A stretch of DNA of 64,000 nucleotides, taken from contig CAZMXP010000020.1 of NCBI GenBank assembly GCA_964570285.1, positions 11,714-75,713 on the forward strand, given 5' to 3'. Each line of letters begins with the position of its first letter. Position 1 is the first letter of the stretch. Source of the stretch: CAZMXP01 sp964570285 (GTDB taxonomy: Bacteria > Planctomycetota > PLA2). The notes below the pieces were generated by a model. That model searched no databases. It had not been told where the DNA came from and was given only the letters and a program-made list of their open reading frames with translations. Both the position numbers and the translations under genes were made by a program. This document shows positions 7,871 to 14,330 of the stretch, piece after piece.

Positions 7871-8383
7871 ATGGAAGGCGAGAAGAACGCGACCGCGGCG
7901 CCCCCCGAGGGGACGTGCGTGGTGTGCGGGAAGACGGAGGCGCCCGGCGCCCCGGTGCAGTGGGCGGACCAGACGAGGCGGCTCTGCGAGGGCTGCGTCG
8001 ATGGCGAGCTCGAGCGCCGCGCGGAGGCGCGCAAGGCGAAGCGGGGCAAGGCCCCGAAGCAGCCCAAGGCGGGCGCCGCGCAGGCGACCGCGACCGAGAC
8101 GACCGGAGAGACGACGATCGACCCCAACCCCGAGAACAAGGAGACCGACATGGCGAAGGCGAAGAAGACCCCGAAGACGAAGGCGGAGCGGAAGCCGAAG
8201 GCGGCGAAGGAGCCGAAGCCGGAGCGGAAGAGGCTCGGCGAGGTGGCGCTGGTGATGCGCGTGCCGAAGGAGGCGGTCGAGTACATCGACGCGGCGGCGG
8301 ACGGGCGCGCGCGGACGGTGTGGCTGCGGGAGGTCCTGGCGAAGGGCGACGCGAAGCTCGGGAAGATCCTCGAGCCGGCGTAG
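7871..8383 (+). CDS. Zinc-ribbon plus Lys/Ala-rich linker plus RHH-like C-terminus
   Basis: A 170-residue protein: a zinc ribbon (CVVCG ... LCEGC) in residues 1-55, a basic Lys/Ala/Pro-rich linker, and a C-terminal segment (ALVMRVPKEAVEYID, then WLREVL) resembling a ribbon-helix-helix DNA-binding fold. The start is supported by a GGAGACCGAG ribosome-binding site. An almost identical GGAGACCGAC precedes an in-frame internal ATG at 8150, which would give a 77-residue form lacking the zinc ribbon. It could be a nucleoid-like or regulatory DNA-binding protein. An earlier in-frame ATG at 7802 lacks such a site. Confidence 0.65.
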   Translation: MEGEKNATAAPPEGTCVVCGKTEAPGAPVQWADQTRRLCEGCVDGELERRAEARKAKRGKAPKQPKAGAAQATATETTGETTIDPNPENKETDMAKAKKTPKTKAERKPKAAKEPKPERKRLGEVALVMRVPKEAVEYIDAAADGRARTVWLREVLAKGDAKLGKILEPA

Positions 8384-8406
8384 CCGGAGGCGGCGGCCGC
8401 GCGCGC

Positions 8407-8434
8407 GGGGGAGGCTTGGTGCCTCCCCCTTTCT
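8407..8434 (+). terminator. Intrinsic terminator
   Basis: A perfect 9-bp stem GGGGGAGGC / GCCTCCCCC with a TTGGT loop followed by TTTCT. It ends the transcription unit of the zinc-ribbon/RHH gene. Confidence 0.8.
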
Positions 8435-8461
8435 CGTTGCGTCCCGGCGCCGTGGGAGCGT

Positions 8462-8516
8462 GGAATCCGATCGCAATTGCCTTGATGTCCGCGCGGTGGC
8501 GAGCCCTGATGCGTCC
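8462..8516 (+). promoter_or_regulatory. Upstream element, copy B
   Basis: Starts GGAATCC and ends GAGCCCTGATG, 5 nt before the ATG of the next gene. It shares length and end sequences with copies A and C. Confidence 0.45.
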
Positions 8517-8735
8517 ATGGAAACGACGACGGCAACCACGGGAAACGATCGGGCGCTCGTCCTAGCGAAGCGCCTGCGCAGCCGGATCATCGCCAGCGCC
8601 GACGGCTGGCACTTCGCCGGGAGCGAGGCGGCGGTGGACTTCCACCGCGCGCGGATCTGGAACTCGAACGGGCGGCTCGCGTGGCTGCGGCGCGCGGGGC
8701 TGATCTCGGCTGCCGAGACGCGGGTGGTGCGGTGA
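8517..8735 (+). CDS. Small protein with winged-helix-like sequence
   Basis: A 72-residue protein of unknown function. The middle (GWHFAGSEAAVDFHRARIWNS) and the ending WLRRAGLIS resemble a small winged-helix or HTH unit, so DNA binding is possible. The start is chosen because upstream element B ends just before it, as in the similar arrangement at 9163, where the first codons are also ATGGMAAACGAC. The stop overlaps the next gene through GTGA. Confidence 0.55.
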   Translation: METTTATTGNDRALVLAKRLRSRIIASADGWHFAGSEAAVDFHRARIWNSNGRLAWLRRAGLISAAETRVVR

Positions 8736-9052
8736 GCGGGCGCGATGCGGCCTACGCCTCGGGCCGGAGCGACGGCGGTAGGCGCGCCGAGGCCTACCGC
8801 GCTTCCGGGGGGTCCATGTCGGCACCGGACGCGCTGGGCCATCTGAGCGCCGAGCGCGCCCTGCGCGACGCTCTGGACGAAGGCTCGCTCGCGGCGAAGC
8901 TCGGCCTGACCGCCGTGGAGTGCGCGGATCGCGGCGACGGCTACCGGGACGCGCTCACGGCCTACATCGCCGGGTGGGACGACGCGATCTGGTCCGCGAC
9001 GGTCGAGGAGGCGCGGGCGGCGGGCCTCGTGACGGGTGACGGGGCGCGGTGA
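8732..9052 (+). CDS. Hypothetical phage protein
   Basis: A 106-residue acidic, Ala-rich protein coupled to the preceding gene by a GTGA overlap. No known domain was recognised. It is rich in short helices and ends shortly before the third copy of the upstream element. A GTG start is assumed because it creates the overlap typical of this genome. Confidence 0.5.
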   Translation: MSGRDAAYASGRSDGGRRAEAYRASGGSMSAPDALGHLSAERALRDALDEGSLAAKLGLTAVECADRGDGYRDALTAYIAGWDDAIWSATVEEARAAGLVTGDGAR

Positions 9053-9106
9053 GGGGCGTCGGCGGGACGCCCGCCGCCAGGTCGATGTCAGGTTGCCACT
9101 GGGATC

Positions 9107-9162
9107 GGATTCCCGGGCGGAAAGAAGTGGATTGCGTCCCCCGGTCGAGCCCTCATGTGGGC
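9107..9162 (+). promoter_or_regulatory. Upstream element, copy C
   Basis: Starts GGATTCCC with GCGGAAAG (shared with copy A) and ends GAGCCCTCATG (shared with copy B), 5 nt before the next ATG. Confidence 0.45.
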
Positions 9163-9378
9163 ATGGCAAACGACAAGACGACGCGCGGCGCGAAGGCGCC
9201 CAAGGTCACGCTCACCGGCAAGGAGATCGAGCTGGTCTCGAACCTCCTGCGGCAGTTCCACATCGGGCTCGGGGACGAGGGGAGGTTGCCGCCGGCCTGG
9301 CAGCACGAGCTGAAGGACCGGCTCGATCTCGCGCGCGGCGTCGGGTTGGGCGCGCGTCCGTGGGTGGCCGCTTCGTGA
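9163..9378 (+). CDS. Hypothetical 71-aa phage protein
   Basis: A short protein with a basic N-terminus and a helical middle (LTGKEIELVSNLLRQF), followed by WQHELKDRLDLA. No family was recognised. The start is placed directly after upstream element C; an earlier GTG overlapping the preceding stop is possible but would run through that element. Confidence 0.5.
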   Translation: MANDKTTRGAKAPKVTLTGKEIELVSNLLRQFHIGLGDEGRLPPAWQHELKDRLDLARGVGLGARPWVAAS

Positions 9379-9788
9379 GCTAGAGCCCCGGTTATCGGGG
9401 CCGTCGCGGTCGGACTCAAGCCGGGGGCCCGGGATGCCGACGAGATCCGTACGCAATCCCACGTGGGCCGGGTCGCTCCCCCCCAAAAGGGTTCCCTCAA
9501 TAGCCCGGCCCACACTTTTGCGCGTTGCGGCGACCTGCACCGATCTGCAGGCATCTGCCCAACACGCCTGCGACGGGGCGAACGCCTGAATGGGGCCGCG
9601 GTGTCATTCCGCGCGCCGCGACATCAACCCTCGGCTCCCATGGCCGAGCGTCCGCGGGGGGATCGGTGTCATTCCCGGCGCAGGATTGCCGAGGGCGCGC
9701 AAGGAATCTGCCCACGCGGACGGCCTTGAATGCGCGGGCTACGTGGCCGCGGGCCTTAGCTGGTCCTCAACTAGACCCCAGGTAGGGT
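9379..9788. other. Non-coding stretch next to the serine recombinase cluster
   Basis: About 410 bp without a convincing gene. It holds a terminator-like inverted repeat, a 12-bp direct repeat CGGTGTCATTCC (9599-9610 and 9664-9675), and a CTCGGC/GCCGAG hairpin between them. Because it lies beside a serine recombinase gene, it could contain recombination sites, but no crossover core was identified. Confidence 0.5.
9463..9518 (+). terminator. Long-stem terminator-like repeat
   Basis: A perfect 10-bp stem GTGGGCCGGG / CCCGGCCCAC, with an inner CCC-AAAA-GGG hairpin in its 31-nt loop, followed by ACTTTTG. It would end transcription of the upstream plus-strand genes. Confidence 0.55.
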
Positions 9789-9791
9789 CTA
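9772..9791 (-). terminator. Hairpin at the end of the RHH gene
   Basis: TAGACCC-N6-GGGTCTA, a perfect 7-bp stem that includes the stop codon of the minus-strand RHH gene. It is a terminator or operator candidate. Confidence 0.4.
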
Positions 9792-9977
9792 CTTGGCTGC
9801 GCGACGGGCGGCGCGGAGGGCGACGTCCCGGAGCCAGTCGGAGACGTCGAGCCCGGCCTGCGCCGCGGCGCGCTCGACGTCGGCCTTCTCGGATGCTCGG
9901 ACGCGCGCGACGATGCGGGCGTTGCGCCGCTGGGCGGGTTCGAGCTCGGGGCGTCCACGCCTTCTCTTTGCAGGCAT
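9789..9977 (-). CDS. Ribbon-helix-helix DNA-binding protein
   Basis: A 62-residue protein with a basic tip (PAKRRRGRP), a RIVARV strand and the helices KADVERAAAQAG and DVSDWLRDVAL, typical of Arc/MetJ-type RHH proteins found as plasmid mobilisation regulators or antitoxins. It is divergent from the serine recombinase, so it may repress that gene. The start lies 7 nt after a TAGACT hexamer with no ribosome-binding site, consistent with a leaderless mRNA. No toxin partner is adjacent. Confidence 0.7.
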   Translation of the reverse strand: MPAKRRRGRPELEPAQRRNARIVARVRASEKADVERAAAQAGLDVSDWLRDVALRAARRAAK

Positions 9978-9984
9978 CGCAAGC

Positions 9985-9990
9985 AGTCTA
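9985..9990 (-). promoter_or_regulatory. Putative -10 (TAGACT) for the RHH gene
   Basis: Located 7 nt before the ATG on the minus strand. Same spacing as other leaderless starts here. Confidence 0.45.
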
Positions 9991-10029
9991 GCAGGCGGAC
10001 CGCGCATGTTTGTTGGTGCCCGTTTATTC

Positions 10030-10058
10030 TTGACCGCCGACTATTTCCGTTGCACACT
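10030..10058 (+). promoter_or_regulatory. Promoter of serine recombinase (TTGACC-17-CACACT)
   Basis: TTGACC and CACACT are separated by exactly 17 nt, and CACACT is 7 nt before the ATG, which predicts a leaderless transcript. Confidence 0.6.
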
Positions 10059-10065
10059 TAGTGCC

Positions 10066-10761
10066 ATGTCGAACGTGATCGGATACTGCCGGGTCTCCAC
10101 GGAGGAGCAGGCCCGCGAGGGTTACAGCCTGGACGTGCAGGAGGAGCGGATCCGCGCGTACTGCCTGGCGCACGGGCTTGAGCTCGTGCGGGTGGAGCGG
10201 GAGGACGGGGCGAGCGGGAAGAGCCTGAACCGTCCGGCGTGGCGGAGGGTGGAGGCGGGTCTGGCGGGGGAGGCCGCCGGCGTCGTCGTGGTGAAGCTCG
10301 ACCGCCTGAGCAGGTCGCTCTGGGACGTGCTCGCGCTGGTGAAGGAGAGCACGCGGCGCGGGTGGGAGATCCATTCGATCCAGGAGACGCTGGACACGGG
10401 GACGGCGATGGGCCGGTTCTTCGTGCAGATGCTCGGGGCGATGGCGGAGCTGGAGCGCGGGCGGACGTCGGAGCGGACGCTCGAGGTGGCGGGTCGGCTG
10501 CGGCGGGAGGGCCGGCGGATCTCGCGGCACCCGCCGTTCGGGTACCGGTTCGAGGGGGGTCGGGTGGTTGCGGTCGCGGGGGAGCAGGCGATCCTGCGGC
10601 GGATCCTGAAGCTGTCGTCGTCGGGGAAGGGGGCGAAGGCGATCGCCGCGCTGCTGGCCGCGGAGGGCGTGGGGAACCCGCGGACGGGGCGGCCGTGGAA
10701 CTACGGGACGGTGGCGGCGGTCGTGAGGACGGCGAAGAGACGCGCGGTGGCGTCGGCGTGA
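10066..10761 (+). CDS. Serine recombinase (resolvase/invertase family)
   Basis: A 231-residue site-specific recombinase. The N-terminal resolvase domain has IGYCRVST with the nucleophilic serine, the DRLSR segment and AELERGRTSERT. A short C-terminal HTH-like region carries the AIAALLAAEGVGNPRTG pattern. The length fits small serine recombinases, not large serine integrases. Together with a tyrosine integrase at 53 kb the element has two recombination systems. This one may move or resolve the 9.4-14.3 kb accessory block, or invert a segment. Confidence 0.9.
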   Translation: MSNVIGYCRVSTEEQAREGYSLDVQEERIRAYCLAHGLELVRVEREDGASGKSLNRPAWRRVEAGLAGEAAGVVVVKLDRLSRSLWDVLALVKESTRRGWEIHSIQETLDTGTAMGRFFVQMLGAMAELERGRTSERTLEVAGRLRREGRRISRHPPFGYRFEGGRVVAVAGEQAILRRILKLSSSGKGAKAIAALLAAEGVGNPRTGRPWNYGTVAAVVRTAKRRAVASA

Positions 10762-10834
10762 ACGCCTCCTCGATCTGATGCTATCTCCGGTGGCGGCGGT
10801 GCGAGCCCCGATCATCCGCGAACGGCGACAGTCC

Positions 10835-13378
10835 CTACCCAGGACGCGTGGCGAACAGCGAGGGGTCCAAGACCTTGGCCAGGCCGTCGAACGCCTCGCG
10901 GACCTTCGACTCCGCCTCGAAATACTCCCGGATCGGATTGGTCCACGTCTCGCGTTGCTTCACGTTGCGCGGGATCGGCAGCCGCAACTCGCGCCACCGT
11001 TCTCCGAGGTCTTCGCGGTTTGTCTGCATAAGCACCAAGAACCGGAACTGTTCGTGGACGACCTTGAGGGAGAGAAGGGCGAGGAGCAGCCATCGGTCGA
11101 TCCGGCACTTGGACGTGGGCCGCCAGATGGCGATTTCGCGTGTGAGGATCGCGCGTGTCTGCCACGGCCTGACCACGCTGAAGAGTCCGATGGTGCTGCA
11201 CGCCCGGGTCGGCGTAACAAGGTCATGGGGCTTTAGGTACCGGCCCCTGCGCAGGGCGTCCGCAACCGAGTCGGGGATGAAGAACTTCGGGTTCTCGATG
11301 ATCCGCCAATTGTGTAGGTGCGTGACTTTGATGTAGGGCACCGAACCGCCCATGCGCGACGTGGCCTCCGGACTCCCGTGGCCGGGCTCGACGGTCAACT
11401 CCCCGGAGTCCACCAACTCCCCGACCGTGACGGGGTCGCACTTGTACCGCTGCGCGAAGGCGTCCAGCGCGTCGAGGTAGGGCTTGCGCCACCAGAACGA
11501 CGCGACGAGCACGCCGCTCTGGATCGCGTCCGCCTGGGGGAAGCGGAAGAAGAGCCGAGACTCCTTGGCGGGGGGACGCCCCGACAGGATCCGCGCCGCC
11601 TCCTCCATCTGGTTGTCGCGGTCCTCCGTCCTCTTGCCCGCTTCCCATTTGTAGAGGGCTTTGCCGTGCTTCGTCACGCCGAAGGTCGCGCAGAGACTTC
11701 CGATGACTTGATGGCCCGCTGCGGGCTTGCGCTTTTTTACGACGACGATGCTTGTCTTCGCCCGGCAATGCGGCTCAAACGCCTCGATGGGGACGTTGAT
11801 CGAGTGCGTGATCTGGAACTGTGAGAGCCATTGGATGAGCCAGCCGTAGGACGGCGAGAACAGGTACGTGTCCGGAAGTACGATGGCGAGCCGTCCGCCG
11901 TCCTCGAGGAGACGCATCGCCCGCTCGAGGAATCCGAGCCCGAGGGGAAGCGGGACTCGCAGGTCCGTGGGCTTCCACGTCCCGTCCTCGTTTGTCCACT
12001 CGCGCGAGAGGTCGTAGCCCTCCTTGGTCCCGATCTCTGCGTCGATGGTCAAGCGGCGGCCGAAAGGTGGGTTGGTTAGCACCACGGCGAAGGACCCGTC
12101 CTGGATCAGCCCTCGGATCGGTCCCTCCCAGGTCGAGGACCGGATGGCGTCCGCCTTGAAGACGTGCGCTGCCCCGTCCCCGAGCATCGAGAGGTACGCC
12201 TTGGAGAGCCGGACGGAGACGGAATCCTTGTCGATGGCGAAGAGGTAGTTCTTCGACCACTCCTTGAGGGCGTGGGCGATCTTCGCTTCGTCACCAGCGT
12301 GATCGTGCGCGAGGGTTTCTCCTATCCGGGTCATGGCCGTTGCGAGGAACGATCCGCTTCCGCACGCAGGGTCGATGATCCGGTCGTCGGGCGTCGGGGC
12401 GGTCGCCGCCACAGCGATCTTCACGACCGATTGCGGCGTGAAGTACTGCCCTTCCTCGCCCTTGTACGCCTTCCCCTTGATGACCTGGAAGGCGTCGGCC
12501 ACGGCATCCTTGTCGCCGCCCAAGAGCCTGTAGTTCTGCAGCGTCTCGACGACGTAGTGGATGCTCGCGTCGTCGATCTGGAAGACCTTTCCGCCCGAGA
12601 CTCCGAACAACTCGGGATTGCGCTTGACCTCCTGCACCAGCAACGCGCGGATGCGGGCGGCCGTTACCTCGGGCGATTCATCGATCTGGATGGAGACGGG
12701 CCGACGGGGCTTCCGCTGGTTGCGTTGTTCGTCGAGGATTTTCAACAGGAGCAACAGCGAGAGATCGGGCAGGATTTCTTCGTCGCGGTTGATGTTCGAG
12801 TCGAGGGCCGCGAGACGGTTTCGGATGCGCTGGAACACCGGTACCAGCGAGGGTGGGGTGCGGAGGCTCCCGTAATTGAGGGTCCTTTGCCCCACCGGCT
12901 TGTAGGGGTCGCGCGGCGTCGGGATCGGGGTCCCGGCGGGGGCGACCTCGAACCCCCCTCGGGTCTTGTAGACGATGGCGTGATCGTAGCCGTTGAACCA
13001 GATCCCGACTCTCGCCTCGGGCTCCCGGTCGAGGTAGGTCTTCAGTTGAACGATCCCCGCGTTCTCCTTCGGCTGCTTGCACTCGCAGATGATCCGAACG
13101 TGATTCGGGTCGCCCACGGTGACCGAGGACTCGAAGATCGCCACGTCCACCGGCCACTCGCGCTTGCCAGAGGGGTGCGGCGGCACCCGCCATTGGGGGC
13201 GGCTGATGATCTGACCGGGATTCCACCCGGCCTCCGCTGTCAGCGCTTCGAGGAGGGGTTGGGTCGCCTCGTTCTCCTCGGGTCCTGCGACCACGAGGCG
13301 GCCCGTTACGAGATCGAGGGTAAAGCCCTCAACATTTGCTCGGCTGGCGCTCCCCTTGCCCGGACGACCTCGGCTCAC
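10835..13378 (-). CDS. Single-chain restriction-modification enzyme (type IIG-like R-M-S fusion)
   Basis: An 847-residue protein. Residues about 50-150 carry a PD-(D/E)xK-like nuclease (VDVAIF, then E99-C-K101) of the type I HsdR N-terminal kind. The central part is an N6-adenine methylase with YFTPQSVV, DPACGSG (336-342) and NPPF (436-439). The C-terminal 250 residues resemble an HsdS-like target-recognition region. It would both methylate and cut at one site. The GTG start is preferred: GGGAGGG precedes it and a TATAGT -10 lies 16 nt upstream, ruling out the more distal TTG. It lies opposite to neighbouring phage genes, as expected for cargo. Confidence 0.85.
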   Translation of the reverse strand: MSRGRPGKGSASRANVEGFTLDLVTGRLVVAGPEENEATQPLLEALTAEAGWNPGQIISRPQWRVPPHPSGKREWPVDVAIFESSVTVGDPNHVRIICECKQPKENAGIVQLKTYLDREPEARVGIWFNGYDHAIVYKTRGGFEVAPAGTPIPTPRDPYKPVGQRTLNYGSLRTPPSLVPVFQRIRNRLAALDSNINRDEEILPDLSLLLLLKILDEQRNQRKPRRPVSIQIDESPEVTAARIRALLVQEVKRNPELFGVSGGKVFQIDDASIHYVVETLQNYRLLGGDKDAVADAFQVIKGKAYKGEEGQYFTPQSVVKIAVAATAPTPDDRIIDPACGSGSFLATAMTRIGETLAHDHAGDEAKIAHALKEWSKNYLFAIDKDSVSVRLSKAYLSMLGDGAAHVFKADAIRSSTWEGPIRGLIQDGSFAVVLTNPPFGRRLTIDAEIGTKEGYDLSREWTNEDGTWKPTDLRVPLPLGLGFLERAMRLLEDGGRLAIVLPDTYLFSPSYGWLIQWLSQFQITHSINVPIEAFEPHCRAKTSIVVVKKRKPAAGHQVIGSLCATFGVTKHGKALYKWEAGKRTEDRDNQMEEAARILSGRPPAKESRLFFRFPQADAIQSGVLVASFWWRKPYLDALDAFAQRYKCDPVTVGELVDSGELTVEPGHGSPEATSRMGGSVPYIKVTHLHNWRIIENPKFFIPDSVADALRRGRYLKPHDLVTPTRACSTIGLFSVVRPWQTRAILTREIAIWRPTSKCRIDRWLLLALLSLKVVHEQFRFLVLMQTNREDLGERWRELRLPIPRNVKQRETWTNPIREYFEAESKVREAFDGLAKVLDPSLFATRPG

Positions 13379-13394
13379 AGACCCTCCCGGGCGG

Positions 13395-13424
13395 ACTATA
13401 CCTGCCAAGCCTGCGAAGCCTCAA
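13395..13424 (-). promoter_or_regulatory. Promoter of the restriction-modification gene
   Basis: On the minus strand TTGAGG is followed after 18 nt by TATAGT, 16 nt before the GTG start. This decides the start codon. Confidence 0.6.
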
Positions 13425-13487
13425 GGGCCTAGGCTGGCGATCCGAACGACCGGGGAGGCTGGGCCACTACCCGGCCCCGGCCGCCCC

Positions 13488-14276
13488 TCACGCCCCCAGC
13501 GCCCCCCGCAACGCCGATACCGCCGCTCCCCGGACCCACCGCGCCCGGGCGGCGCTGAGCCCCATGGCCCGCGCCGCGCGGTCGAACCCGAGCGGATTCC
13601 CGTTGTCGAGACCGAAGGCGAGGCGAAGCAGGCGCGACTCTTCCGGCGGCAGGCAAGACAGCGCGGAGGGGAGGCGCTCGAGGAGCGCGTGCATCGCGAC
13701 CGCCTCGCGCTCGCCGAGCAGCTGCTCGACGGCGTCGCGGCGCTCGATGGCGGAGGGATCGTCGGGGTCGATCGGCTGGGTGGAGGCGCCGGCGACCGCG
13801 GCGGCGTGGCGGAGGCGTCCCTCGTCGACGCCGAGGCGGGCGGCGACGTCGCGGGGAGTCGCGTCGTCGGGGAGCTCGCGGCGCGCGCGCCGCCCTTTCG
13901 CGGCGAGCTTCTGGTAGGCGGCGGGGACGTGGACCGTGCGGGCCTTCTTCTGGACGGCGCGCTGGAGGGAGTCGCGGATCCACCACTTCGCGTACGTCGA
14001 GAAGCGGACGCCGACGGCGGGGTCGAACTTGTCGGCAGCCTTGAGCAGGCCCTCGTTGCCCTCGAGGATGAGGTCGATGAAGGGGAGCCCGCGGTTGCGG
14101 AACTCGCGGGCGAAGTGGACGACGAGGAAGAGGTTGCCCTCGACGAGGCGCTTGCGGGCCCACGGGTCGCCGTGCACGCGTATGCGCCAGGCGAGGCCCG
14201 TGGCCTCCTCGTGTGTGAGGCGCGACTTCCTCGAGGCCTGCGCGAAGTAGATCTCGACGTCGGGGTCGGCGAGCAT
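13488..14276 (-). CDS. Sigma-70 family RNA polymerase sigma factor
   Basis: A 262-residue primary-like sigma factor. Residues 3-32 resemble region 1.2. Residues 35-110 form region 2 with LVEGNLFLVV, FIDLILEGNEGLLKA, and RFSTYAKWWIRDSL for -10 recognition. Region 3-like sequence follows, then region 4 with LPPEESRLLRLAFGL and a C-terminal HTH. It could direct host polymerase to phage late genes. The start follows TAACGT by 6 nt with TTGCAT 16 nt further upstream, predicting a leaderless mRNA. It is divergent from the large terminase gene. Confidence 0.9.
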   Translation of the reverse strand: MLADPDVEIYFAQASRKSRLTHEEATGLAWRIRVHGDPWARKRLVEGNLFLVVHFAREFRNRGLPFIDLILEGNEGLLKAADKFDPAVGVRFSTYAKWWIRDSLQRAVQKKARTVHVPAAYQKLAAKGRRARRELPDDATPRDVAARLGVDEGRLRHAAAVAGASTQPIDPDDPSAIERRDAVEQLLGEREAVAMHALLERLPSALSCLPPEESRLLRLAFGLDNGNPLGFDRAARAMGLSAARARWVRGAAVSALRGALGA

Positions 14277-14282
14277 AAGCCG

Positions 14283-14310
14283 ACGTTATCGCGGCCCGCT
14301 GCCGATGCAA
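14283..14310 (-). promoter_or_regulatory. Promoter of the sigma factor gene
   Basis: TTGCAT, a 16-nt spacer, TAACGT, then 6 nt to the ATG on the minus strand. Confidence 0.5.
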
Positions 14311-14330
14311 GGGCCCATGTTTCCTGTCGA

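Noticed and set aside
8150..8383. A separate gene from the internal ATG
   Set aside because: It is in the same frame as the longer protein, so it is reported as an alternative start, not as a separate gene.
13379..13408. TTG start for the restriction-modification enzyme
   Set aside because: A TATAGT -10 element lies inside this segment and a GGGAGGG site precedes the downstream GTG.
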